NCBI GenBank assembly: GCA_023957995.1
Contig: JAMLGK010000007.1
Span: forward strand, 1-64,000
DNA from: Microthrixaceae bacterium
Lineage (GTDB): Bacteria; Actinomycetota; Acidimicrobiia; Acidimicrobiales; Microtrichaceae
Length of the DNA stretch: 64,000 bases
Direction of reading: 5' to 3'
Shown: positions 50,373 to 59,641 of the stretch, piece by piece
How the letters are laid out: each line of letters begins with the position of its first letter
Numbering within the stretch: the first letter of the stretch is position 1
Notes under the pieces: model-generated
What the model was told of the DNA's origin: nothing
What the model saw: the letters and a program-made list of their open reading frames with translations, nothing else
Databases searched by the model: none
Program-made: the position numbers and the translations under genes

Positions 50373-50945
50373 ATGTCCGATCCCTCCAGTCCGACCCAGC
50401 CCGGAGCCGGCCGCACAGGCCCCGACGAGCCCGCCACAACAGATCTCAACGGTGAGGTTCTCTCCCCGGACGGTATTGCGGCGGCACGTACCGGGGATCC
50501 ATCGAAGGAGGATGGTGCGGGCGTCGACGGCTCCGGAGAGGCGTCGACGGGTATCGAGTCACCGGCCAAGATCATCCGGATCGGTGCGATGGTGAAGCAG
50601 CTGCTCGAGGAGCTGCGCGACACCGAGCTCGACGAGCCGTCCCGGGACCAGCTCAGGGACATCTACGCGAACTCGGTGGCGGAGCTGAAGACCGCCGTCT
50701 CTCCAGAGCTCGGCGCCGAACTCGACCAACTCAGCTTCGTCTTCGACGATGACGAGCTGCCCAGCGGGGTGGAGTTGAGGATGGCGAAGGCACAGCTCGT
50801 CGGGTGGCTCGAGGGTCTGTTCCACGGAATGCAGGCGGCCCTCATGGCCCAGCAGATGAACATGCGCCAGCAGTTGGAGGGGATGCGCCAGCAGCTCCCG
50901 GAGCACGCTGGTCAGCCTCCGTCAGGTGGGCCGGGATACCTCTAG
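50373..50945 (+). CDS. bpa: Bacterial proteasome activator Bpa/PafE
   Basis: A 190-residue protein matching mycobacterial Bpa (PafE, formerly DUF2587). Shared blocks: AKIIRIGAMVKQLLEELRDTEL, LDEPSRDQLRDIYANSV and RMAKAQLVGWLEGLFHGMQA, with LMAQQMNMRQQLEGMRQQ. The C-terminus PGYL corresponds to the GQYL of mycobacterial Bpa, which docks into the 20S proteasome alpha ring. It opens the proteasome for ATP-independent degradation of unfolded proteins. The first ~65 residues are disordered and acidic. dnaE begins 1 nt after the stop, an unusual neighbour. Confidence 0.88.
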   Translation: MSDPSSPTQPGAGRTGPDEPATTDLNGEVLSPDGIAAARTGDPSKEDGAGVDGSGEASTGIESPAKIIRIGAMVKQLLEELRDTELDEPSRDQLRDIYANSVAELKTAVSPELGAELDQLSFVFDDDELPSGVELRMAKAQLVGWLEGLFHGMQAALMAQQMNMRQQLEGMRQQLPEHAGQPPSGGPGYL

Positions 50946-50946
50946 G

Positions 50947-53900
50947 ATGGCCGATTCCTTCGTACACCTCCACCAGCACACCGAGTACTCCATGCTCGAC
51001 GGTGCTGCGCGTATCGGCGATGTGGTGGCCGCCGCCGAGGCCGATGGCCAACCCGCGATGGGCATCACCGACCACGGGAACATGTACGGGATCCTGCCCT
51101 TCTACAAGGAGTGCACCGAGCGCGGAGTGAAGCCGATAATCGGCACCGAGGCCTACATGGCCCACGACGCGCGCACCGAACGCCCCTCGCGGCGCGGGAA
51201 GGTGGACGACTCCGGCGGCGAGGTGGATGGGGGCAAGAAGCTCTACTACCACCTGACACTGCTGGCCGAGGACAACGTCGGCTACAAGAACCTGATCCAG
51301 CTCGCGAGCCGGGCCTACCTGGAGGGCTACTACTACAAGCCGCGCGTCGACTGGGAGCTGCTGGAATCGCACAGCCAGGGTGTCATCGCCACCACCGGCT
51401 GCCTGGGCGGCCAGGTGCTTCAGGCGCTCATGAACCAGGGCTTCGATGCCGCCCTCGCCAAGGCTGCGCGCCTGCAGGACATCTTCGGTCGCGACAACCT
51501 GTTCGTGGAGCTGCAGGACCACGGGATCCCCGAACAGAAGCAGACCAACCCCCAACTCCTCGAGATAGCGAGGAGGATCGGGGCGCCGCTGCTGGCGACC
51601 AACGACAGTCACTACGTCCACCAGGGTGATGCGGTGGCCCACGATGCGCTGCTGTGCGTCCAGACCGGATCGTTGAGGAGCGACCCGAACCGCTTCAAGT
51701 TCCACGGCGACCACCACTACCTCAAGAGTGCCCGCGAGATGCGTGCCCTGTTCGACGAGGTCGCTCCGGCCTGCGACAACTCGCTGTGGATAGCGGAGCG
51801 CTGCAACGTGGAGATCGAGCTCAACGGCAAACCCCAGCTGCCGAGCTTTCCGCTCCCCGATGGCTTCACCACGGATGCGGAGTACCTCGAGCACCTCACG
51901 TTCGCCGGTGCGCGCGAGCGCTGGGGCGAGCAGCTCCCCGACAACGTGGTCGAGCGCCTGGCATACGAGCTCAAGACCATCGCCGACATGGGATTCAGTT
52001 CCTACTTCGTGATCACGTGGGATCTGATCCGCCACGCACGCGAGGTGGGAATCCGCGTCGGGCCGGGCCGTGGCTCCGCCGCTGGTTGCGCGGTGGCCTA
52101 CAGCCTGAGGATCACCGACCTCGATCCGATCCGCTACGACCTGCTGTTCGAGCGCTTCCTCAATCCCAGTCGCATCTCCATGCCCGACATCGACATGGAT
52201 TTCGACTCGCGCTACCGCGACGAGATGATCCGCTACGCGGCGGAACGCTACGGCCGGGACCACGTGGCACAGATCGTGACCTTCTCCACGATCAAGGCGC
52301 GGGCGGCCGTGCGCGACGCCGCCCGGGTCCTCGGCCATCCATGGTCGGTGGGCGACCGGATCGCCAAGGCGATGCCTCCGTTGGTCATGGGCCGCGACAC
52401 ACCCCTCTACGCCTGTCTCGAGGAGCACCCGAAGTACTCCGACGGCTACAAGATGGCTGGAGAGATCCGGGAGATCTACCAGGCCGATCCCGACTCCAGG
52501 GAGGTCATGGATGTGGCCAAGGGGCTCGAGGGCCTCCGCCGCCAGGACGGCATCCATGCGGCGGCGGTCGTGATCACCAAGGAGCCCCTCACCGAATACC
52601 TCCCGATCCAGCGGAAGCCCGAATCGGGTCAGGATCCCGAGGATGCCCCGGTCGTCACCCAGTACGAGATGGGCGGCGTCGAGAGCCTCGGGCTCCTGAA
52701 GATGGACTTCCTGGGTCTGCGGAACCTGGACGTCATCACCGACACCCTGGAGATCATCTCCCGCACCCGGGGCGAAGAGGTCGACATCGACCACGTCCCC
52801 CTCGACGACGAGGCCACCTACCAGCTGTTGCAGCAGGCGCAGACAATCGGTGTGTTCCAGCTCGAGGGCACCCAGATGCGGGCGCTCATACGTTCACTGG
52901 CCCCTACATCCTTCGAGGACGTGGCCGCCCTGGTGGCGCTCTACCGCCCGGGCCCGATGTCGGTGAACATGCACAACGACTACGCCGACATCAAGAACGG
53001 GCGCAAGGAGGTGACCTACTTCCATCCCGAGGCGGAGGAGATCCTCGAGGACACCTACGGACTGATGATCTACCAGGAGTCGGTGATGCGGGTGGCGCAG
53101 CACTTCGCGGGCTACTCCCTGGCCCAGGCCGACAACCTCCGCAAGGCCTGTGGCAAGAAGTCCCGCGAGGTGATGGCCAAGGAACGAGCGGCCTTCGAAG
53201 CGGGCGTGGCCGCGACGGGGCACGGCACCGATCTGGGTCCGGAACTGTTCGACATCATCGAGAACTTCGCCGACTACGCATTCAACAAGTCGCATTCGTA
53301 CGGCTACGGACTGGTCGCCTACCAAACCGCGTATCTCAAGGCCAACTACGCGCCCGAGTACCTTTCGGCACTTCTCACCTCGGTCAAGGCGAACCTCGAC
53401 AAGGCAGCGGTCTACCTGGCCGAGTGCCGCTCGATGGGCATCGAGGTGGCGGTTCCGGACGTGAACGCATCGGTGTCGGACTTCGCCCCGGACATGAGCG
53501 ATCCGGAGGCGCCCCGGATCCTCTTCGGTCTGTCCGCGGTGCGCAACGTGGGTGAGGGCCTGGTGGAACTCATAGTCGCCGAGCGCGAGGAATCGGGACC
53601 CTACGAGAGCTTCCTCGACTTCTGTGAACGTGTCGACACCTCGGTGCTGAACAAGAAGGCGGTCGAGTCACTCATCAAGGCCGGGGCCTTCGATTCGCTG
53701 GGACACAAGCGACTCGGGCTGCTCCAGACCTTCGAGGCCATCGTCGAGGGCACTCTGGCCAGGCGTCGAGAACACGACATGGGCGTGCAGTCGCTGTTCG
53801 GATCGCTCGACGACGGCCCGTCCTTCGATGAACGCCCCTCCATCCCGGCGGTCGACTTCAACAAGAAGGAGCGCCTGGCCTACGAGAAGGAGATGCTCGG

Positions 53901-54474
53901 GCTGTACGTGTCGGATCACCCCTTGTTCGGTGTGGAACGACTGCTCGCCCGCAGGGCCGACGCAACCGTCGCCGACATCGCCGAGCTGGAGGACGGGACC
54001 CGTCGCACGGTCGGTGGCGTGATCACCTCGCTGCAGCGGAAGTGGACCAAACGCGGTGACCTCATGGCGGTGTTCAGCCTCGAGGACCTACAGGGCTCGA
54101 TAGAGGTGATGGTCTTTCCCCGCACCATGGAGGCGATCGGGCACCTGCTCGAAGAAGATGCCGTGGTTCTGCTCGGCGCACGCGTCGACAAGCGCGACGA
54201 CACCCCCAAGTTGGTGGCATCGGACCTCGAGCTGTTCGACGTGATGCCCGATGGCACGCCCCCCTTGCGGCTCTCGCTGAACCCCTCGCGCGTCGACGAC
54301 CTGACACTGAAGCGGATGAAGGAGCTGTTCGCGGACTTTCCCGGCGAGGCCGAGGTCCACATCCTCCTCGACGAGAAGGTCCTGCGGCTGCCCGACGAAT
54401 TCCTCGTGGACACCGAGACCGGTCTGGTCGGCGAACTGCGCGTGCTCCTGGGATCCGACGCGGTTCTGAGGTGA
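50947..54474 (+). CDS. dnaE: DNA polymerase III alpha subunit
   Basis: The replicative polymerase, 1175 residues, DnaE type (no inserted exonuclease). PHP domain at the start (FVHLHQHTEYSMLDGAARIG). The polymerase core has GRGSAAGCAVAY, the catalytic Asp pair in MPDIDMDFD (D414, D416), YRPGPMSVNMH, and NKSHSYGYGLVAYQTAYLKA. The C-terminus has tandem HhH (RNVGEGLVELIVAERE) and an OB domain (VGGVITSLQRKWTKRGDLMA). ATG 50947 follows the bpa stop by 1 nt; an in-frame GTG at 50926 lies inside bpa. Confidence 0.97.
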   Translation: MADSFVHLHQHTEYSMLDGAARIGDVVAAAEADGQPAMGITDHGNMYGILPFYKECTERGVKPIIGTEAYMAHDARTERPSRRGKVDDSGGEVDGGKKLYYHLTLLAEDNVGYKNLIQLASRAYLEGYYYKPRVDWELLESHSQGVIATTGCLGGQVLQALMNQGFDAALAKAARLQDIFGRDNLFVELQDHGIPEQKQTNPQLLEIARRIGAPLLATNDSHYVHQGDAVAHDALLCVQTGSLRSDPNRFKFHGDHHYLKSAREMRALFDEVAPACDNSLWIAERCNVEIELNGKPQLPSFPLPDGFTTDAEYLEHLTFAGARERWGEQLPDNVVERLAYELKTIADMGFSSYFVITWDLIRHAREVGIRVGPGRGSAAGCAVAYSLRITDLDPIRYDLLFERFLNPSRISMPDIDMDFDSRYRDEMIRYAAERYGRDHVAQIVTFSTIKARAAVRDAARVLGHPWSVGDRIAKAMPPLVMGRDTPLYACLEEHPKYSDGYKMAGEIREIYQADPDSREVMDVAKGLEGLRRQDGIHAAAVVITKEPLTEYLPIQRKPESGQDPEDAPVVTQYEMGGVESLGLLKMDFLGLRNLDVITDTLEIISRTRGEEVDIDHVPLDDEATYQLLQQAQTIGVFQLEGTQMRALIRSLAPTSFEDVAALVALYRPGPMSVNMHNDYADIKNGRKEVTYFHPEAEEILEDTYGLMIYQESVMRVAQHFAGYSLAQADNLRKACGKKSREVMAKERAAFEAGVAATGHGTDLGPELFDIIENFADYAFNKSHSYGYGLVAYQTAYLKANYAPEYLSALLTSVKANLDKAAVYLAECRSMGIEVAVPDVNASVSDFAPDMSDPEAPRILFGLSAVRNVGEGLVELIVAEREESGPYESFLDFCERVDTSVLNKKAVESLIKAGAFDSLGHKRLGLLQTFEAIVEGTLARRREHDMGVQSLFGSLDDGPSFDERPSIPAVDFNKKERLAYEKEMLGLYVSDHPLFGVERLLARRADATVADIAELEDGTRRTVGGVITSLQRKWTKRGDLMAVFSLEDLQGSIEVMVFPRTMEAIGHLLEEDAVVLLGARVDKRDDTPKLVASDLELFDVMPDGTPPLRLSLNPSRVDDLTLKRMKELFADFPGEAEVHILLDEKVLRLPDEFLVDTETGLVGELRVLLGSDAVLR

Positions 54475-54571
54475 GTTACGCGCCCCGGAGCGCCCACTGG
54501 GACCCCGAGTTGCGCTTCGGAGCCCCAGCGACTGAACTTGAGTGGACCATTTCGAGGCGCAGGGGAGCAAC

Positions 54572-55240
54572 ATGGCGCTTGACGTGACCACCAAGGACAC
54601 CACGGCACTCGGCGACGCCGAGCTTGCCGAGATGGCCGATGTGTGTGCCGAAGCAGGTATATGCCACGAGATCGGCCCGCTGTCGAAGCAGGCCGAGGAA
54701 TGGGTGCTCGTCACGCTGGTGCGTGAGGGCAATCATCTGAGGGGATTCTCCTTCTCGACACTGGAGCGGATCGGCGGCACCCCAGCGGTGCTGATCGGAC
54801 TCGCCACCGTGAAGCGGATCGCCCGTCGCGACGCCGTGCTGCGTGCGATCGTGGCCGACAACTTCCGCCGCGCGCTGATGGCATTCCCCGACGAGGACGT
54901 GCTCATGGGCACCCGGCTGTGCGATCCCAGCGGTTTCGAGGCCTACAAGCCCACCGTCGACATCGTCCCGAGGCCCGGCTACAAGGCCACCGGCGAGGAG
55001 CGGGCCTGGGGTCGTCGGCTGGCGAAGCGGTTCGGCGTCGAGTCCTCCAACTACCACGACAAGACCTTCGTGGTCTCGGGTGAGGGGAACCTGCCCTATG
55101 TTCTCGACCACGAGAGTTCCAAGCCGGAGAAGACCGACCCCGACGTCGCTGCTCTCTTCGAGGGATTCGATCCCAGCAAGGGTGACTGCCTCGTGGCCTT
55201 CGGTTGGATCATGGCCGAAGACCTCCTCAAGTACGGCTGA
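54572..55240 (+). CDS. Conserved-looking hypothetical protein
   Basis: A 222-residue soluble protein, not recognised. The N-terminal half alternates strands and helices (VLVTLVREGNHLRGFSFSTL, VLIGLATVKRIARRDAVLRA), followed by EDVLMGTRLCDPSGFEAYKP, and a C-terminal half rich in charged residues ending MAEDLLKYG. No signal peptide or TM. The alternation recalls an acyltransferase-like alpha/beta fold, but no catalytic motif is evident. GGGGAG precedes ATG 54572; GTG 54542 would add ten residues. Confidence 0.65.
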   Translation: MALDVTTKDTTALGDAELAEMADVCAEAGICHEIGPLSKQAEEWVLVTLVREGNHLRGFSFSTLERIGGTPAVLIGLATVKRIARRDAVLRAIVADNFRRALMAFPDEDVLMGTRLCDPSGFEAYKPTVDIVPRPGYKATGEERAWGRRLAKRFGVESSNYHDKTFVVSGEGNLPYVLDHESSKPEKTDPDVAALFEGFDPSKGDCLVAFGWIMAEDLLKYG

Positions 55241-55300
55241 CGGTCACCGGGAGGTGCCCGTTACCGGTCGTCGGTCGGGTTCGGGATCGGAGCAGCGCGG

Positions 55301-55966
55301 ATGAGTTCGGGGGAGTCCTTCCACCGTCTTCAGGCCGCCCGGTCGATGTGCCGTGACTTCTCCCCGCAACCGGTCGGTGACGAGGTACTGGCGCGGCTCG
55401 TGGACGCCGCTCTGGGCGCTCCCGCAGCGGGGAACGCCCAGGCGCTCGATCTGGTGGTGCTGAGCGGGGCCGAGACGGCCCTCTACTGGGACACCACCCT
55501 GCCGGTGGCCCGACGCACCGGGTTCCGCTGGCCCGGGCTCCTGCGGGCGCCACTGCTGATCGTTCCCTACGTCGACCCGGAGGCCTACCTGCAGCGCTAC
55601 TCCGAACCGGACAAGGCCCGCTCGGGACTCGGGGCCGACACCGGGGCCTGGAATGTTCCCTACTGGTTCGTCGACGGTGGAGCCGCGGTGATGTCGCTGT
55701 TGTTGGCAGCCGAGGCGGAGGGCCTGGGGGCGCTCCTGTTCGGCCAGTTCGACCACGAGTCCCGGGTGCGCCAGGCCCTCGGGGTTCCCGAAGGGCGTAG
55801 GGCCATCGGCACGGTCGCCGTCGGTCACCGGGCAACCGGCGACGGCGGAGGGTCGAGCCCGGGTGCCGGGTCCACCGACTCGGTCTCGCGGTCGGCCCGT
55901 CGCGGTCGGCCCTCGCCGGCAGTGCACGTTCGCCGTGGGCGATGGGATCGGTCATGTATGGTGTGA
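55301..55966 (+). CDS. Nitroreductase-family flavoprotein
   Basis: A 221-residue FMN-binding nitroreductase. RSMCRDFSPQPV is the Arg-rich FMN phosphate site, APAAGNAQALDLVVLSG the second FMN loop, and DGGAAVMSLLLAAEAEGLGA, LFGQFDHESRV the dimer/flavin region. The last ~45 residues are basic and disordered. Substrate unknown; possible NAD(P)H-dependent reduction of nitro compounds or quinones. Confidence 0.8.
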   Translation: MSSGESFHRLQAARSMCRDFSPQPVGDEVLARLVDAALGAPAAGNAQALDLVVLSGAETALYWDTTLPVARRTGFRWPGLLRAPLLIVPYVDPEAYLQRYSEPDKARSGLGADTGAWNVPYWFVDGGAAVMSLLLAAEAEGLGALLFGQFDHESRVRQALGVPEGRRAIGTVAVGHRATGDGGGSSPGAGSTDSVSRSARRGRPSPAVHVRRGRWDRSCMV

Positions 55967-56008
55967 CGCCTATCACCGCCCCGCGGAGACAGGCGAACGG
56001 AGGACTTG

Positions 56009-58642
56009 ATGCAACGGATGTGGTCATGGCTGGCGGTAAACCTCGGTCGTCGTGCCGGAGCGGTGAGTCTCATCGGCCTCGTCGTCACCGTGGGTCTGGG
56101 TTTCGGCATCACCCGGTTGGATTTCGCAACCGGGCAGGACAGCTACCTCAACACCGACGAGCAGGTCTACATCGACAACGTCGACTACCAGGAGCTCTTC
56201 GGTGGCCAGGCGATGCTGAGCGTGATCACGATGGACGAGGGTCACACCGTCGATGAACTCTTCACCGAGGAGTCGATAGCGACCTTCAACGACGTCGGCG
56301 AACGCACCCGGGCCATCGAGAACGTCGACGGAGTCATCGACCCCATCGCTGCGATGGAGTTCTCACGCGACCTGGTGGTCCCACCGGTCGACGGTTGTGA
56401 TGGCTCCGACGCCGCGGCCGCCAAACCCGAGTGCGGTGTCGCCGCCAGAGCGCTCGGTTCGATCGGAACGGGAGCGTTGACCCACGCCGAGGAGGTCGCC
56501 GAACAGGCGGCCGCCGACGCCGGGGTGGAGTGTCCGGAGGAAGCCCCCGAGGACCTGTCCACCCTGGATCCCCTCTGCCGTGACATCGCACTGCGCAAGG
56601 CCAGCCTCGAGGAGACCACCGCCCGCATCCTGGCAGTGCAGGACCCGAGCATCGCCGATCCGGACTTCGCCAACTTCCTGCTGTACCAGACCGAGAATCC
56701 CGACGGTGGCGGCGAGGTGCGCAAGGCGCTGTTGCCGTTCTTCCCCGATGACACGCACGCCCTGACGATCACACGTCTGTCGGGCAACCTGTCGATCGAG
56801 GACGAGGGCATCGCCTCGGCGGAGGTGGTCGAGGTCGCACAGGACCTCGAGTTCCCCAACGCCAGTGTGGTCACCACCGGTGCCCCGGTGCTGCTCAACG
56901 ACATCAACGACTACCTGCGCGGCGGGATGGTGTCGCTGGGCGCCATCGCCCTGGCGGTCATGGCCCTGATCCTCATCATCTTCTTCAACGTGCGGTGGCG
57001 ACTCCTGCCCCTGCTCGTGGTGTCGATGGGTGTGATCTGGGCATTCGGTCTCACGGGTTACGCGGGCATCCCCCTGACCCTGGTGACGATCGCGGGTCTG
57101 CCCGTGATGCTCGGCGTGGGCATCGACTACGCCATCCAGATGCACTCGCGGATCGAGGAGGAGGTGGTCATAGACCGCTCGCCACACCCGATCCAGGAGG
57201 CGGCGCGCCAGCTCGGTGGACCGATGCTGGTCGTCACCGTCGGAGCGGCGCTGTCGTTCCTCGCCATCCTCGGTTCCAAGACCCCGATGATCCGTCAGTT
57301 CGGCCTGCTGCTCGCCGTGGGCATCGTCGCCATCTGCATCTCATCGATCGTCAACCCGCTGGCGATCCTCGGCATACGTGAGTACAAGAAGCCCACCCAG
57401 GGGCGCACCTGGACCGACGGCTACCTGGCACGCTTCGTCAACCGACTCGGTTCCCTGCCCGCAGGCTTCGCGGTCGTGTTGATGATCGCAGCGGTGGCGG
57501 TGTTCGTGGGCGGAGCGCTCGCCGAGAGCAGTCTCACGATCCAGACCGACCCGATCCGGTGGGTCAATCAGGACACGCAGGTGATCGAGGACATCACCAC
57601 CGTCGAGGACGAGATAGGCGGGTCCTCCGAGCTGGGCGTGTACGTCGTTTCGACCGATGGGGAGTCGACGTTCACCGACGAGACGATCGAGTACGTCGAC
57701 CGGGTCACCCGCGAGACCCTCGAGGAGTATCCGGAACGCCTGCTCGTCGGATCCGGAATCGTCTCCACGGTGGCAGACCTGACAGATGTGGAGGGCGCCA
57801 CGCCGGTGACCCCCACCGCTGAATCGGTCGAACAGGCATGGGAGTTGGCCCCTGCCGACATCCAGACCACCACTGCGTCTGCCGACGGAACGGCGCAGAA
57901 CGTGATCTTCCTCACCGGCAAGGGTTCGCTCGAGGACCGTGCCCCCATCGTCGATGAGGTCAACGACCGGGACGACACTCCCGCAGATCTGAGGGTGACG
58001 CCGTCCGGTCTGGCGGTGGTGGGCGTCGGGTTGCTCGACAACCTGACCTCGGGGCGGGTGTTCCTCACCTACCTGGCCCTCGGGCTGGTGTTCGTCTGGC
58101 TCACGATCGCTATGCGCTCGATCGTCCGTTCACTGCTGGCGGTCACGCCGGTGCTCATCGCGGTGGGCACCGCGTCGTTGGTCGCATACTTCGGCGGGTT
58201 CAAGCTGAGCCCGATGACCGCCGTCGGTGGTCCGTTGGTGATCGCTGCCTGTACCGAGTTCACCACGCTGATCCTCTACAGGTACCTGGAGGAACGCCGT
58301 CGGGGTCTCGACCCCGCTGCGGCCATGGACGCAGCAGGAGCGCGGACCGGCCGGGCCTTCGTGGTCTCGGCCCTCACCACGATGGCCGGCGTTGCGGTGA
58401 TCGCCCTCTCCTCGTTGCCGCTGCTGCGCGACTTCGGCATCACCGTTGCCATCAACATCACCGTGGCCCTCCTGGCGGCCCTCGTTGTACTGCCGCCCCT
58501 GGTCATCTGGGCCGACAAACGAGGTTGGGTCTCGCGGGGAATGCTGGACCGTGAAGAGGTGCCGTTCCTCGACGTGCCCCGCAGCGAGGCCGAGGCCAAG
58601 GCCCTCGAAGAGGCGATGGCAGCGCGTCCTTCCGACAACTGA
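56009..58642 (+). CDS. MMPL/RND-family transporter
   Basis: An 877-residue RND-type membrane protein with two repeats, each of one TM plus a large extracytoplasmic loop and five further TMs. First repeat TM bundle at ~300-460 (LVTIAGLPVMLGVGIDYAIQ, MHSRIEEE), second at ~680-860 (IAACTEFTTLILYRYLEERR). GIDYAIQM and its partner in the second half hold charged residues of the proton path. Substrates in actinobacteria include lipids and hopanoids or sterol-like molecules; not determinable here. Strong Shine-Dalgarno GGAGGA before ATG 56009. A hairpin follows the stop. Confidence 0.9.
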   Translation: MQRMWSWLAVNLGRRAGAVSLIGLVVTVGLGFGITRLDFATGQDSYLNTDEQVYIDNVDYQELFGGQAMLSVITMDEGHTVDELFTEESIATFNDVGERTRAIENVDGVIDPIAAMEFSRDLVVPPVDGCDGSDAAAAKPECGVAARALGSIGTGALTHAEEVAEQAAADAGVECPEEAPEDLSTLDPLCRDIALRKASLEETTARILAVQDPSIADPDFANFLLYQTENPDGGGEVRKALLPFFPDDTHALTITRLSGNLSIEDEGIASAEVVEVAQDLEFPNASVVTTGAPVLLNDINDYLRGGMVSLGAIALAVMALILIIFFNVRWRLLPLLVVSMGVIWAFGLTGYAGIPLTLVTIAGLPVMLGVGIDYAIQMHSRIEEEVVIDRSPHPIQEAARQLGGPMLVVTVGAALSFLAILGSKTPMIRQFGLLLAVGIVAICISSIVNPLAILGIREYKKPTQGRTWTDGYLARFVNRLGSLPAGFAVVLMIAAVAVFVGGALAESSLTIQTDPIRWVNQDTQVIEDITTVEDEIGGSSELGVYVVSTDGESTFTDETIEYVDRVTRETLEEYPERLLVGSGIVSTVADLTDVEGATPVTPTAESVEQAWELAPADIQTTTASADGTAQNVIFLTGKGSLEDRAPIVDEVNDRDDTPADLRVTPSGLAVVGVGLLDNLTSGRVFLTYLALGLVFVWLTIAMRSIVRSLLAVTPVLIAVGTASLVAYFGGFKLSPMTAVGGPLVIAACTEFTTLILYRYLEERRRGLDPAAAMDAAGARTGRAFVVSALTTMAGVAVIALSSLPLLRDFGITVAINITVALLAALVVLPPLVIWADKRGWVSRGMLDREEVPFLDVPRSEAEAKALEEAMAARPSDN

Positions 58643-58657
58643 CCCTCGGGTGCCTGC

Positions 58658-58681
58658 GGTCCGGGCGAGTCGGCCCGGGCC
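58658..58681 (+). terminator. GC hairpin after the MMPL gene
   Basis: GGTCCGGGC-6 nt-GCCCGGGCC, 9-bp stem with one T-G wobble, 15 bp after the MMPL stop; followed by GGAGGGAAAAA, no U-tract. Confidence 0.5.
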
Positions 58682-58756
58682 GGAGGGAAAAACCCGGGAA
58701 CAATCACTCAGGGCGTTGGGTGATCGAGTAGCTTTCGCTGGTCGGACCGGGACGCC

Positions 58757-58762
58757 TACAAT
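58757..58762 (+). promoter_or_regulatory. -10 box TACAAT
   Basis: TACAAT, close to the consensus, 29 nt upstream of ATG 58792, which has GAGGGAGG as Shine-Dalgarno. This is one of the clearest leadered promoters in the window. Confidence 0.55.
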
Positions 58763-58791
58763 TCAGTGGCGAAGTCCGAGGGAGGAACCCG

Positions 58792-59544
58792 ATGTCAGGT
58801 GCAAAGAAGATCTCTGTCCGTGGGCGTACGGCGGCCACGGTCCTGGCAGTCGCCGCGATCTCGTTGACCGTCGCCACCTTCTCGATCGCCGGCGGTGCCG
58901 GTGCTGCGACCGACACCCAGGTGTCGGTGAGCTACGCAGCAGCCCAGTCACAGGGCGACGGCTGCGCTTCGGGTGCCGACGCGATGTCGTTGACCAAGCA
59001 GACCACCGAGGACAGCTACTCGTTCGTGGTCACGATCCCCACCGACCTCTGTAGTTCGGTGCCGGCAAAGGCTCTCGCCTACGCCATGCCCAACAACAGG
59101 ATGTGGCCCTGGCCCCAGAGGCTCGCCGCTCAGGAGGCAGTGACCTTCTCCGACGCCGGCGTCTACACGATCACCTTCGCCAAGGGCTGTGACCCGGTCC
59201 AGTTCGACCTGGTCACCGGCGCCGCTCCGGAGGTCATCGACCCCTTCGGCGACCATCACGGACCGTTGGTGTTCCCACACACCGATGAGTACAACGTGAG
59301 CGGCTCGGCCTACCAGTACTTCCCGCCGGTGGATCGTTGCGTGGAGCCGACCAGTTCCACCAGCACCCCTGACAGCTCCACGAGCTCCACGACCGAGGTA
59401 CCGGTCACCGTCGAGCCCGCCACGACCATCCCGACCGATGGACCCTCCGACACCGACCCTGCGTCGGTCAGCGGGCAGCCGGCGGCAACCGTGGGCGGAG
59501 TCCAGGCCACCCAGTCACCGGCCTCACTGACCGTCGCCGGCTGA
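58792..59544 (+). CDS. Secreted hypothetical protein with Thr/Ser-rich C-terminal region
   Basis: A 250-residue exported protein. A signal peptide (basic n-region, hydrophobic core at ~15-33, AGA cleavage site) is followed by an all-beta-looking domain with three to five Cys (C54, C82, C128 area), then a Ser/Thr/Asp/Pro-rich linker (residues ~180-225) typical of wall-attached proteins. It ends SPASLTVAG, which resembles the start of an LxxTG-like sorting motif but lacks the hydrophobic helix and basic tail. The stop lies inside a hairpin/repeat. Function unknown. Confidence 0.65.
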   Translation: MSGAKKISVRGRTAATVLAVAAISLTVATFSIAGGAGAATDTQVSVSYAAAQSQGDGCASGADAMSLTKQTTEDSYSFVVTIPTDLCSSVPAKALAYAMPNNRMWPWPQRLAAQEAVTFSDAGVYTITFAKGCDPVQFDLVTGAAPEVIDPFGDHHGPLVFPHTDEYNVSGSAYQYFPPVDRCVEPTSSTSTPDSSTSSTTEVPVTVEPATTIPTDGPSDTDPASVSGQPAATVGGVQATQSPASLTVAG

Positions 59545-59553
59545 CGAGCCGGC
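59536..59553 (+). terminator. GC hairpin including the stop codon
   Basis: 7-bp perfect stem with a GACG loop, formed across the TGA stop at 59542-59544; a 6-bp version follows at 59564. No U-tract. It may stop transcription from both convergent genes. Confidence 0.4.
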
Positions 59554-59580
59554 CGATCCAACAGCCGGCTGACGAGCCGG
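59536..59580 (+). repeat. Repeat of a hairpin unit spanning the stop codon
   Basis: GCCGGCTGACGAGCCGG occurs at 59536-59552 and again at 59564-59580. The first copy contains the TGA stop of the secreted protein gene and, with the next base, forms a perfect hairpin GCCGGCT-GACG-AGCCGGC. Confidence 0.85.
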
Positions 59581-59641
59581 TCCCGACCGAACAGGTCGTA
59601 GCGGCCGCGCGCCGGCGCCGACCTGGCAACGGGTCCGGTCC

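Noticed and set aside
50842..52794. 650-codon open frame on the minus strand opposite dnaE
   Set aside because: Antisense shadow of an unambiguous dnaE; composition is Val/Leu/His/Asp-rich, as read from the reverse of GC-rich codons, with no domain.
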